A stretch of DNA of 64,000 nt from Tillus elongatus (Eukaryota > Arthropoda > Insecta > Coleoptera > Cleridae), in the NCBI GenBank assembly GCA_964006375.1, contig OZ023270.1, positions 53,775,820-53,839,819 on the forward strand, in the 5' to 3' direction. Both the position numbers and the translations under genes were made by a program. The first letter of the stretch is position 1, and every line of letters begins with the position of its first letter. Below are positions 10,153-23,410 of this stretch, in pieces. The notes under the pieces were generated by a model, which was not told the origin of the DNA, did not search any database, and was given only the letters and a program-made list of their open reading frames with translations.

Positions 10153-13100
10153 TTAAGAATATTTTTTCTTCATATTGTTATAAACCCAGGTTTTTATCAT
10201 AATTGGAGTCCGATTTTTTAATTCATTAGCAAACGATTTCTTTAAAAGTTGACATTGATGCTCACTTGGAACTCTTCTCTTGGAAATGTAATCGGAAAAG
10301 TGTACCTTTACAATCTTGATTTCTTCATCTGACCAACGAGTTCCTGCAAGAGAATGTGTAATATTATAAGAATGAAAATAAATTGCAGATTAATATTGTC
10401 CATACATAAAAACACATAATACCAGCCTTACAAAATAAAGTATATATATATATTAGAATTAGAGGTGTGCGAACCCATGTTTTGTTCGAACCGAACTATG
10501 AACGAACCCAAGCAAATATGTTGCCTCGAACTTCGAACCTCTGAAATAGTATGTCTAAGGTTCACAGTCGAACTTCGAACTTCTTAGAAATTTAAAATCG
10601 AACATCGAACTACCCTAAATTCTTCAGTGTTCATATATCATTTCCGTAAATACCAAATTTAGGAATATTGTAACATACATTATTTGATATGTAAAAGATT
10701 CCCATTCTTTTAACAAAAAGGAAGAGTTCGGTAAATTTGCAGGTTGATTGGGTGAAAATGCCTTCTGGTACTGATCGTTTGGGCTCATGGTAAAATAAAT
10801 CATGTTGAAACCAATGCTTTCCAACGTCAATCTGCAATTATCCTCATAAATTCTGAAAATTCACGTTACCGATCGCTTTCGAACACCGCCATCATAATGT
10901 TGTTACTGAAAAAGGTGTTGGGAGGCTAGGATATATAAGAAAAATAATTCTGTTATTGCTAAATGGCTCCGTCATGTCTCAATGTGCCCACCAACTGTCA
11001 AAAATATGCATGAGTGAAATCTCCTAAAATTATGCCATCCACTCAATGAGACCGATAACGAGTTTAAAGCGCCGCTACCGAGTTAACGGGGCCGCACCTG
11101 AGCCACCTTTAGCAGCATTCAATGCCTGTAAAATTAAATTTCGAAGTATTTTTGAGCAACGAACTTCGAACTATTTTGGAGAATTACATATTTCGAACTT
11201 CGAACAACTTCAACATCACTAGTGCGAACATATTTTCGAACCGAAGGTTCGGTTCGAGTTCGGGTTCGGTTCGAAATTTCGAAGCTTCGCACACCTCTAA
11301 TTAGAATAGAACATAATTAAATATTGTAATAGTAAATGTTTTTCTCCGCTCATGATGGCAGTATATAACTGAACTGTTCTGTTATGTAAATCTATACTGA
11401 AGCAAACTTAATTGCAGATAGGATGGTCAGATATAATTAATACATGATATCCCAACAAGCACTTACGCTCTGTTGTGGAATTCCTTTTTTGCTGTTTAGA
11501 CATCATGTTATACAGGCAGGCTTTAACCTGAGTGCATGTTCTTTTCATGTTGTGTTTTCTTATTACTCTTAAACATTCATCAAGTCTTGGGGATGAGGCA
11601 TTTTCAACGTGAAGTCTGAATTCATCGAGTAAAATTTTTTTTTCCTTGTCAGTCCACGATTTTCTGCTTCTGGTTGGTATAAATTTATTGGCTAAAAGAA
11701 GAGTAAATGATCATGTTTTGTTTAGTTAAATTATGCTAGTTTATATAAACATAAAAATACATCTTACAGAATTTATTTGAGCGGCGCTCTTCTTCATCAG
11801 AAACACTTAAATCTGAAGAGTAACATTTAAGATCCAAATCATTTCTAAATTTGCTAGGGATACTGTTTGAATTACAATTTATGTTGGTCAAGCTCATGTC
11901 ACCTTCGGCTTCGTCTAATGAAAGATGACCTGAAAGAAATAAAAAAACTACGTAAGTTATATCTTCAAAGAAATCAATACCAATTTTTGTATCAACAAAA
12001 GTGAAAACACTAAGTACTACATGAAAAATGTAAATTTTACTTACTAGTATCACTATTTAATTCCCCATATATGGCTGGCGATGCTTTATCCTTATGTGTT
12101 GAAATTATTTTAGTTGTCTGAGCACTTTCCAGAATAGTTGACATTTCCTTAATTTCTCTATCCACAAGTGGCATACGATAATGCTCCTTATGTATCTTAT
12201 CGGCATGTCCCATAAATGTAGCCAAGTCACTTATTCGCTGGTCATCCAATTTAATTTCGGAAGCATATGTAGCTATTTGTTTTCTTAAAAGAGTGCATCT
12301 TAAAGAAGCTGGGTTTTTAGCACCACATTCTACACTGTAAATTCTCATATAATTGCAAGCTCTCATATATTTGTTTCTACCATCAACTGACTTTAAACCA
12401 AAAACATATGGATTCTTCTCAGGTATTCCAATTAAACTTCTTAAATTCAAAACATGTTCTATTAAATTCTTCAGTGGTGTAGCTATAAGAATGGACACAT
12501 CGCGACCTTTTTTTCCTCTTATTGGTACTCTAACATAGTGACTGTTCTTGTCAGAAGCTGTTTCACATGCTTGGAAGTCTTTTATAAACAATCGCTCTGC
12601 CTCACCTGGCCTACGCCTGTTAAACACTATGAGTTCGATCAGGACAAGTGACAGTAATTTTTTGTAAATGCTGTAGTCCACATTTTTTTGACACACTTCT
12701 GTGAACTTAATTCTCTCTTTCTTAACATAGGATGCTAATTTTTCAATATCACTTACTTCTGGTAAGGATATTCTCTTTCTCCTTTTAGTTTCTTTTTGGT
12801 TTTCAGCCACTGTTTTATTGATAGTGTCAGTTAGATGGTGACTCATTAAAGCAAAAAAATCTGCAAGATTTTTCTGGCCTTCGCTGTCTTGCTTTTCGAT
12901 GAGCATATACTTCAAAATGTTGCCACATTTATTGAGCAACGTTCCCAATGCAGATGCAACGTAAGGTGTCGCATATTTTTCTGTGTCATTGCTTACACCT
13001 GCCTCTTGTTCGATTGCTTTTAAAACTAATCTAAACAATTGTGGTCTGAAGATACTTGCCAGATCCGTAACCACATCAGATAATGTTCTCATTTTAATTA

Positions 13101-16100
13101 AAAGTCGTCCCAGTAAACGTAAATTATTTCGTATTTGAGCCTGATCTTTGATATCTCTGTACTTTCTGCACCAAGAATTGCCTACTTCGACAGCTAGTTT
13201 ATCAAATTTTAACACATTGCCTACTTCATCATCTCTCATAACTGGAAAAATATCAGTCTTTAATTTTTCCGATGCTGATTCTAATGTCCTATTTTCTAAA
13301 CGTCTTCCCAAAATGGAAACAGCCTTAGTGTTTTTCAATAATGGATCACACTTAGCTATATGTTGTCGCAATGACTTTTTGGAGTAATATCCTTTGCATC
13401 TGGGACATATTTGCACATCTGATAGTTTTTTAGGGCTCCTAAATCTTCTAGCCGACAGAAAAGAACTTCCACAGACGTCATTTGCCTTATTGAAAATAAA
13501 CTGCCCCTCCTTTCTTAGCATTTCAATCATATGATATCTTTCTTTGGATTCTGCAAATGAAATAGTTTTATTCTAAATAATAATAAGTAAAGAGTTTAAA
13601 TATATAGATAAACCTTGTGACCGCCAAAGGCTATGAGAAAACAATTCTACTTAAACCAAACTAACATATATTTATTTAGTCGGGATGTATCCTTATTGAT
13701 ACATCCCTGTTAAATACAAAGAACAAGAATGATGTCTTTAAAAACCAAAATTTTAAAGGTTTTACCCAGTGAAGATAAAACTTATTACACAAATTAAGAC
13801 AAATAATGTTCATTGTTTTAGACTTCTCTTATTATTTTTGACCAACAACTTATCCAATGAAAACCAGTCGCCTTTAAGTAGTTTCCAACAAAAATTATTC
13901 TGACCTTTAAAATCTCCATATAATACAATATACAGTTTAAATATGATACTTTGTAAATCAATTAGTGTTGTTAATACATTAACAGGCTTCATAAGTCTGT
14001 TATGTGATGGCAAGCTGTTGCCACAGGTACCTACCTAAAGTAAAAACGATTTGATTCAAAACTATATTTAAACTATGTCGTTAACAAGATGCACCCACTT
14101 CAAAACCTTATCCCAACTTTTTATATGTGCAGCCTCAGTGGTACAGTGGTAAGAACATGTGCCTGTGAACTCAAGGTCATGGGTTTGACTCTCAGCAGGG
14201 GATCATTTAACTTTCTCAGTATATACTGTAAAATTAACATCAACTGAGGTTGTAGCATTATGTTGAACAAAATGGAATGCAAGATTGCTCCACTCTTCTG
14301 AGGAGGCGCAAAGCTGCCGGTCCCGCATACTATGCAATGTGAAGCACGTTAAAGATAGGAACCCTCCCTGCAGAAAAGCAAAAGATCAGCGAAATTTTCA
14401 GCATAGTGAAGTGATACTGCTCCCTGTTGTCAGTGATTGGCAATAGTCGCGGAAATAGGCAGAGGTTGAAGAAAAAATAATAATACTTTATATATGTGTG
14501 GATACATATTTAAGCATTGGTATATCAGACTAAATCAACCAATGTTCACTATAAAGACTGTTCTAAGGCCCCATTCTATTAAGTACTTGAAAGTAAAAAT
14601 TTTCGAGGATGATATGTATTACCAAATATGGATGTAAAGACATTTTCTCTGGCTTCACTACTGTTGGTTTTCCTCTCTGCGTCTGATTTCGCTAGTTGGC
14701 AGCATCATCAGGCAGAATGTCAAGCAGCGAAACTGGCTACAGGAAAGAAAACCAACATTTGTGAAGCCAGAGAGAAAGTATAATATAAAGCTAATAACAA
14801 ACATATATAGTAGCTAAGTTTTGAAATAAAATCTAAGTGGGTTTAGAGTAAAGTAAAGAAATAAACATTCATTACTATGATCCAAATATTGTTAGTTTCT
14901 GAATTTATAAAATGAGTTGCAATAATTGATAACCAATTACCTACACAATTCACTGCACCTAACCTGTAAATCTACTCCTGGTAAACATTCTAAGCAAGTC
15001 TGTCTTAATAAGAAACGGCAATCATTTTACTTGCCTTTTAGTATTTAGTAATGTATGTAGATGATAATTTAATACTTCTAAATAACAACAATAACAGGTT
15101 AAAACCTAATATAATGTACTTTATGTGCACCTAAGTGTAATATGGTCTATGGTTTAATAAAGAATCATTAAATTTTCTTACTTTTTGGTAACATCATAAA
15201 GTCTTTGACACGTTGCTCTGCAGGATGGATGGATGCATAATGTCTAGCTATGTGCGTTTTTAATTTACTACAAAAAATACAAAATTCTTGCTTTGCTGGA
15301 TATTTTTCCCAAGTAGTTTTTGAAGTAGTCCTAATGTGCGTTGAAACTTCTTCACTGTTATGATAATTGGATTCGGCCATATATGAGGAGCCAGAAGTGG
15401 TTACACTTAAAACGGCATCAGAGTCTGGCTGTTTGACACCATCAGTATTATTTGTAAAATCTATTACATCTATGGTATGGTTATTGTTAATTCCCATCCC
15501 TGAAGATAATGATAAAAACCTTTCGGCTGCACCAGCAAGTTCCAGTAGGTCGCTATCATTTAAATTGGAATTTATAGATTCACAATCACTATTAACTTCT
15601 ATACTTCCATATACCTCTTCATCTGCTTTTTCTTCAAACGGTTTTCCACAATTTTTTGGAAGTGGCATATGTAATACAGTATTTTCTAAAATCAAAATTT
15701 TCGGTGTTTTTTCAACTCCTTTATCGGGCAAGAATTTGACATAACCATTCTCCAACTGATTTATCGTAGTATGAATATATCTTTCCTCATCTAAAATATT
15801 GATAATGCTATTAGATAAATAAATAATCAACAGTCATTTAGCATAATATGTAGGGTTACACTTTTTTTACTTTCTATTGTGAGCCTTGTTATGTAACTTG
15901 TTTTTAATTAATGAATTGATATACTTAAGATAACATTCAAAATATAAGTTGCTATGAAAAATTATGGAAACAACTAAAGATAATTTATTAAGCATCTTGT
16001 CCACTTTATAAATGTCAGTCGAGTCTTTTGGCTGATCACAAACCTTCTAAAATGTTTTCGACTAACATTTGATGCAGTCTCAATTTTATGCATCACTTTT

Positions 16101-18228
16101 ATAATTTAAAAAGTGTATACTTTTACTGTCTAATATCCCTGTTACTGATTTAGGTCACATGTGGATTTTAAAGGTATAAAAAAATACATTATGTTTGAGA
16201 AACTAAGAAATAATGTTATTGTACAGGTGTCGCATTTTGGTTGCAAATGCTGGGTATCTCGGTTATTAGTTAAGATATAACTTTGCGGCTTTCGCAAACC
16301 TGAGGTACTTTTGATTGCAAATTATGAAAATTAGGATTTTTTCGTTGTTTGCTAAAATAGACCCATAATGTTATATATTTTTGAGAAGCTTGTGAAAATA
16401 CAAATTAATTTCTTGACAAATATACAGAGTGTCGCATTTAAGAAAACCAAACATTTGTCAATACTTTTAAAACGGGGGAGATTAATGGAAAAAACTAACT
16501 ATGGCACTAGATTCTGCATAAAAAGTTATAACAGGCTTCGTTTTTAACGTTTTGTCAAGTTGTCAGACAACTGAAATATAAAGGGTACCTGAAAATGCAA
16601 TATTTTCAATAGCGCCCTGTAGCTTGGAAACTAAGAGGGCTTTGTTTGCAGCATCTTTCATTTCACAAAAAAAAAGTAGTTCAAGTTCACACAAACAGCA
16701 AGCTACTATTACTAATAACCAAGACAGCCAGCAATTTCAACCAAAATGGTCACCTATGCAGTCCATTAGATTCAACATTACTTTCACATGATTGCTTTAA
16801 GGACAATGAGGATATGATTCCCAAATATGAACTAATCAAGTTTCACCAATTGTCATAGTAGACCTCAGTCAAGGTGACTAGGAGAGTAATCAGAATACAA
16901 AAGATGTTACATTAAAAAAGTAATAAACACATTTCCTGCATAATTCTGAATACAACCAAATGTAATCTTGTTGAGACAAAAAAATTCTGGACACAGCAAG
17001 TCCATTATGGTAGTGAATTTTCATAGATTGTTCTATAATATCAAATGTCATTTATTTAATGAAATATATTTTGATTTTGAAACCATGTATGATGTTTTAT
17101 GAAAATAACTTTTGTGTTAAAACATATAACAATTTTCCGAAAATAAACAAAATTTTACCCAAATAACTGGTTTAGTTTTCCATAAAATTCAATTTTATAA
17201 TCTATATTTAAAATTGAAATAAAATAAAGGCTGTTTGATTTGAAGAAAACTTACTTACGGCAGTTTGATTATTTTGTTTTCACTATTTGAGAGCACCCTC
17301 TATACATGACTGAATATAAAACCTGAAACTCACCCCGGACGTGGGTTTTAGGTTCTCATTTAAGGAAATTTCTTCAAAATTCAAGTCATGATCTCCACCT
17401 TAGTGAATCTTTTCTATGAACATTCACTAATAGTGCTTATTTCCTAGTTTGATAGGAAATTTGCTGTAACAGCCATACATCAAATTCTATGTGTTTTCAA
17501 TTGAGAAATGCGGCATCTTTGTGATATTTATTTTATAAAACATGATTGTGACTCTAAACGCACCTTTTTTTTAAATTAAAGATAAATTTGTATTTTGAAA
17601 AAATGTGTAAAATTATTATTGCCTCATTGATTATTTAATTTAATGTTATCAGTAAGTTTACTCTCAATTATCTGCAACATAACATATTAATAAACACCAA
17701 GGCTCTCATAAAACAAAAACCAAAAGGCTGCAGTGTTTACTAGAAGTATTTACTTGCAGAACTGCTTTTCTTGCAACATCCAGTTTTCTGTGTAACTATT
17801 TTTTAAGTGAGAATGATGTACCGAAAATGAATGATGGAATAAATTACATCACAGCAGCCTATGCAGCTCTTATATGCAAATAACTAAGAACAACATATCC
17901 AATCCTTACAGGTTTTTCTTACAACATACAATTTACTGTGTTACTATGTTTGAAATGAGAACTCGGACAATACATGGGTTTGTGAAATTTGAGGCAGATA
18001 CTGTTAAAGATACATATAACGTAATATTATACAAGACTGATCGTTTGTTGAGAAACTAAACATTATTTTTATTTTTACATTACTTAAATACTTACCACTT
18101 TGCATAAATACGCTGCATCTATAATAACACCCATGATATGGGCCCCATTTTCGTTTCTTTCCCTTTATTTTAGAGCTTAGACAAAAACTTAACTTACCAT
18201 CTTCGGGAAAATAAATCCCAGAATACAT
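10153..18228 (-). CDS. Zinc-finger / tyrosine-recombinase-like / double SANT protein, six exons (~907 aa)
   Basis: Exons on the minus strand: 18228-18198, 15790-15182, 13550-12045, 11929-11768, 11691-11467, 10343-10153. All borders are GT-AG, and every intron is phase 1. Domain order: an acidic N-terminus; a C2H2 motif (C181, C184, H194, H199); a second Cys/His motif (C262, C265, H277, C281); a tyrosine-recombinase-like core at about 490-690 with box I R527-P-G-E, a KKGR hairpin (K560/K561), TLLRK with R636, GH (H662) and HYR (Y671); then two SANT/Myb-like domains (about 781-838 and 845-907), each in its own exon. The His of the usual HxxR box is Thr633. The architecture resembles Crypton-derived recombinase proteins; whether it still acts on DNA is unknown. 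The ATG at 18228 is the first in frame, and a noncoding or further 5' exon is possible because an acceptor lies just upstream. The gene is nested in protease intron 1. Confidence 0.8.
10460..11299. mobile_element. hAT-type element, 840 bp, in an intron of the recombinase/SANT gene
   Basis: The ends TAGAGGTGTGCGAA and TTCGCACACCTCTA are perfect 14-bp inverted repeats, flanked by the direct 8-bp duplication ATTAGAAT (10452-10459 and 11300-11307). The subterminal regions are dense in CGAACTTCGAAC-type repeats, probably transposase binding sites. No transposase is readable. It lies wholly in the last intron (10344-11466), so it leaves the host frame untouched. Confidence 0.92.
14131..14485 (+). 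mobile_element. tRNA-derived SINE, family S1 copy 1
   Basis: The head GCCTCAGTGGTACAGTGG resembles an A box and GGGTTTGACTCTCAGC a B box of a tRNA-type RNA polymerase III promoter. The body and an A/T-rich tail (GAAGAAAAAATAATAATAC) run to about 14485. A second copy of the same family on the minus strand at 25430-25780 matches along almost its whole length. It is inserted in the intron between the 13550 and 15182 exons of the recombinase/SANT gene. Confidence 0.85.
14640..14792. repeat. Foldback element, family D, in an intron
   Basis: Arms of about 28 bases (TTTCTCTGGCTTCACTACTG at 14643 and its inverse near 14750-14781) enclose a short centre that includes CATCATCAGG and GCGAAACTGG. Related copies lie at 21765-22080 and, as a single arm, near 40595-40690. 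The CTTCACAAATGTTGGTTTTC arm motif is shared. Confidence 0.7.
15791..18197. other. First long intron of the recombinase/SANT gene; scattered repeats only
   Basis: No further exon is supported between 15791 and 18197. GTGTCGCATTT motifs at about 16227 and 16432 suggest ends of an unclassified element. A minus-orientation copy of the TTCTGGACACAGCAAGTCC terminal motif lies at about 16985-17030. The rest is AT-rich sequence without a recognised feature. Confidence 0.5.
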
Positions 18229-18241
18229 AACTACTCGTAAC

Positions 18242-20120
18242 CTAAAAACAAAGGGAAGATTTAGACACATATATTATACAGTGTAATTAGATTATGAAAA
18301 TATTACCCTTTTGTCATCCCAGTAGCTACATGTAAACAAAATACTACTAAATAAAATAAAAATGCAAAACATTAATTTTTTGAGTACTAGAGTACAGACG
18401 GTACTTGCGAGGGTTGAATCATTTCCTCTGATTCGATCTATCCGATGAAACATCTTAGGCAAACATTGTAACAAATAAGTATGAAACTTCTTATGATAAG
18501 ACTGACAAATTATTACTGCGACTTTAATACTATTTAGTAGGTAAATTACTTTTTGCGGTGCATTTTCCATTGGGTAATATAAGTTATTAGGTCAACACTT
18601 GCATAATGGGACGACAAAGCGACATACTGCTAATGGCCTTTCAAATCATAGTAAAAAATGAGGTTAGTTAAATACCAAATTTAAACCGTACATTTGATTG
18701 GTCATATAAGTAATAATAGACTACTTAATATGTGCTTACCTGTGTATTTTTGTAAACTAAAGACAGCAACTGTCCAACCTTACGGCAGACTGCCCACCTG
18801 TTACCTGATCAGTTGGATACACAAAAAATAGCTTTATCTTCACTTGCACCTTGCTCTTGATTATATATAAGTAATTACAATATATTTAATATGCAATATT
18901 CACGTAAATTGCTAAAAATTCAGGAACAACATACTAAGGTATTAATATTAGGTAGATTTCTCAATCATGAGCCATAAACGATTACATTACACTCGCCGAC
19001 TCGATTTCGATACCTTGAAGGGAAAACTGAAACAATGAAACCTTGAAACTAAATTTAAAAGTCAGGTTCAGACAGTTTCGACAGCGTTGCCGCGTCTATA
19101 GCCAAACATAAAATGAAACCAAATGCTTCATTGCAGTGTTTCCCAAATCCCAAATTCCTCAAAATCGCGGACCCAAAAATTAAACGCTAATACCATTATG
19201 CGGGTCCCATGAACAGTTTTGTTAAAAAATAAATAATTAAGCAAACTTTTTGCATTTTCTTTATGTAATTAATAACTAATATGTTTCCTTGAACACACTG
19301 GAAATTGGCATGCTGTATTTTAATAAAAACGGGAATTTATGTATAATATAAAAATTAAAAATACAATGGATACCTACAATATAAAACTTATAAATTTTCA
19401 TCAGTTTTAGATTCTACTGAAAAAAATGAAACACTGTTTCTTTAATTCATTAATTGTTTGTAAATCAGTTAAATATTTGAAATATTTAGCCTTACATATG
19501 AAGCAACATCTAGTCGAATTAGTTGGTTTGATTTTAGCAGAATGTATGTATACAAAGAGTGCCTGCTTCACATAAATAAGTTGTGCAAAAAGGAATCAAA
19601 TGCTTCATAGCCTGTTGTTCTCTTTTTATGTCGTAGGTTCACGGCATGATACAAATAACCAGAAATATGATAATGAGACTACCTATTTTTAGAACAGTCA
19701 CGCGCATGGTGTCATGTGGTGAATCCAATGCAACAATAATATTCTGTCGTATAGTGGAGTTTGACGTTTCATCACAAACTCTTAAAAAAATTACGTATTT
19801 TTACTAATATTTAAGTGCATAGAGTTGGAAGTACTTTTTTAAGATCAGAATACTATACAGTGATTATGTTACATGATGATCAAATCAAGTTTATGGATGT
19901 TAACGCCCTCTAAATGTCTGCGAACGTCTTCTCTACTTTTAAGTTGGTGTATGCCCTTGTGTATCCCCAATGCTAATTCAGGGCTCTCCTTAATTATTAT
20001 ACTTGTCTTGTGCGTATATACATATATGTAATATCAAAATGAAAAAGAATAAATTTAGTGCTGCGTTCTATATTATCTGAAAAAGACAATATAGGCGACG
20101 AAGTGGAATCTAACTATTCA
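18242..20120. other. No gene or classified repeat
   Basis: This lies directly upstream of the first coding exon of the recombinase/SANT gene, so its promoter and any 5' untranslated exon should be within it. An acceptor (TTTTTAG) at about 18242-18248 implies such an exon. A clear promoter could not be picked out. Confidence 0.4.
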
Positions 20121-20128
20121 ACCGCATT

Positions 20129-20450
20129 CAGTGGCGGATTTGCCCTAAGGCCCAGTAGGCCCGGGGCTAGGGCGGCCAGATATTAGGGGCGGCCAATCGT
20201 GACAAAACACACATTATGGCGTATGGCGGCCGCACTGCACGGTGCAGTCTGCACCGCATAGTATAACAATAATCTTCCTAAATCACTTTCGCATATTTTA
20301 TGTATAAAATATAGATATGATACATATGTATATAATGTTATCAATAAAGTAAATTCATTATGTAGTCTATATGATTGGTGCTGAGAAAGGGGCGGCTAGT
20401 ACTTACATGGCCTGGGGCCTAGGGCGGCCAAGACTGCAAATCCGCCACTG
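20129..20450. mobile_element. hAT MITE, 322 bp, with 8-bp target duplication
   Basis: Inverted ends CAGTGGCGGATTTGC and GCAAATCCGCCACTG match perfectly over 15 bases, and the flanks are the direct repeat ACCGCATT (20121-20128 and 20451-20458). The body is short, GC-richer than its surroundings and noncoding, as in miniature hAT elements. Confidence 0.93.
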
Positions 20451-20562
20451 ACCGCATTAAACTGACGTATAGAAACTTTTTGATTGAGAATGACTTTGGA
20501 CTTCTATAACGCTACTCACCACGTGACGTCATAGGAGGGGGCGGTGCATATGCGCAATATCA

Positions 20563-21760
<1,198 letters not shown>

Positions 21761-21764
21761 CGAT

Positions 21765-22080
21765 ATAGAGACTACTCCTTTGGCTTCACAAGTCTTTGTT
21801 TTCTTCTCTGTTTCGACCTTTTACGACATCGTCAAACAGAATAATATTGAATTTATGTACACGCATTCATGACCACTGTAAATAAAAATTCGTTTCTACG
21901 TTATCTGTCATTTTTATTTTATTTATTTAAAAAAAATGCCCCAACGTAGCAACATATTTTTATGGATAGTTGACATGAATGTGTATAAATAGATTCAATT
22001 TTCTCCTGTTGACGATGCCGTAAAAGGACGAAACGATTTACGAAGGAGAAAACAAACATTTGTGAAGCCAGAGAAGAAGT
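21765..22080. repeat. Foldback element, family D copy 2
   Basis: Left arm TTTGGCTTCACAAGTCTTTG with CGACCTTTTACGACATCGTC; right arm GACGATGCCGTAAAAGGACG with AACATTTGTGAAGCCAGAG. The two arms are inverted copies separated by about 150 bases. The arm sequence has a hammerhead-like but degenerate GACGATG/hairpin/CGAAAC layout. Confidence 0.7.
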
Positions 22081-23189
22081 ATCTACATCTGGATTTAGTA
22101 TGTAATGGCCTCACCAGGCAAGGGCAACAACAATTAATAAATTATAGTCCCTTTTCCGATGCTTTTATTTATTATCTATTAAGTCAAATAAGTCGAAAAC
22201 TCTATGCTATTTAATGAAGAAAGCTTGCACAAAGCATGGAAAACTTTCCCATTTTAGTGACCTGGAAGCGATAACAAGTGTCTGTATTGTTTGAGGAATT
22301 TCTTAAAAAGTTGTGACGTCTATTTGAACAAATGTTTGTATGAAAATTCCTCAAAAATAGAAACAGTTTTGTAAATTTTCTTGACTAATTTGTTCCAAAA
22401 TGTATTTTTAATTAAATATAGATGTAGAGACTCCTATTGGTATTCGAATAGTAACGAAGCTACAAAGAAGAAATTGACATACAAGGTCATCTTAGCTACT
22501 ATAGTTATTTGGCGTACAAGATAATAGCTAAATGCATTGAAAACGGGACTATAATAAATATACAAATTTCATTTATATTATATATTAAATTACATGTCTG
22601 GCAACAGCGCCGGTTTTATTCCCTCCTAAAAGACAGAAGCAGCAGAAGAGGAACAACTATATATCAACCCTAAACTCAAGGATGTACATTTTTACTTAAA
22701 AGAGTTTTCTTCATGTACTTGATGACGTAATTAAATGCGCAGTTGCCTCTTCTCTTGTTAGCAATCACAAGCAACTACTAATTTTTTGGAAAGTCGCAAC
22801 CATTAAAAAAGTATTTGATATATTTATTTAAAAGGTAAAGAAGAAGTGAAAATACATGCTGAAAATCTATATTCGTGATAGAACATAGTGCATGTCTAAA
22901 TCGGACAAAATTATACACTTATAGTCTAGATTTTTTTCTTACAAACATGCATCATACTTCGATAAAAAACGCAAACGTTTTAGTACATGGTTCACTCTTT
23001 ATAATACAAATACGCGTACCAAATTTGGTTGTCCTTTATATGATAATTCCGTGTATGGTGCATGTTGGAGATGGAGACGTCCACGACTAAATAGATGTAC
23101 TTACTTTTGCAGATAAAATTATGTGTTCTAGCAGTCACAAGATATAAAATCGACTCCGAATTATATATTATTTTGTGTCAAAAATATGT
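22081..23189. other. No gene recognised
   Basis: AT-rich DNA; only short open frames without recognisable domains. Confidence 0.4.
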
Positions 23190-23410
23190 CACTAAGTGAA
23201 GATTGAAACCTGTGATGAGCACTGGTAACTACACTTTAGGAGAACCCAATAAATCACCACAGCACATCTTTTTAAAGACCTGATGATGGTTTCACTAACA
23301 TGGTTACCATCATCAGATGATGAAAAATTCTCTAATGACGCTAACTTTGTGAGTGAAACGATCGTCAGGTCTTTAAAAAGATGTGTTGTGGTGATTTGGG
23401 TTCTCCAAGT
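23190..23410. repeat. Family B foldback copy 3
   Basis: Inverted arms (AGAACCCAATAAATCACCAC at about 23240 and the inverse ending GGGTTCTCC at about 23408) flank two opposed hammerhead-like centres. In the right arm the first core box is CTAATGA instead of CTGATGA, while GAAACGATCGTC is kept. Confidence 0.7.

Noticed and set aside
15367..15744. 125-codon plus-strand frame
   Set aside because: Antisense shadow of the second coding exon of the recombinase/SANT gene.
18292..18570. Frame on the minus strand as an upstream coding exon of the recombinase/SANT gene
   Set aside because: The available donor (AGG|GTAATA) would join in the wrong phase and no domain is visible.
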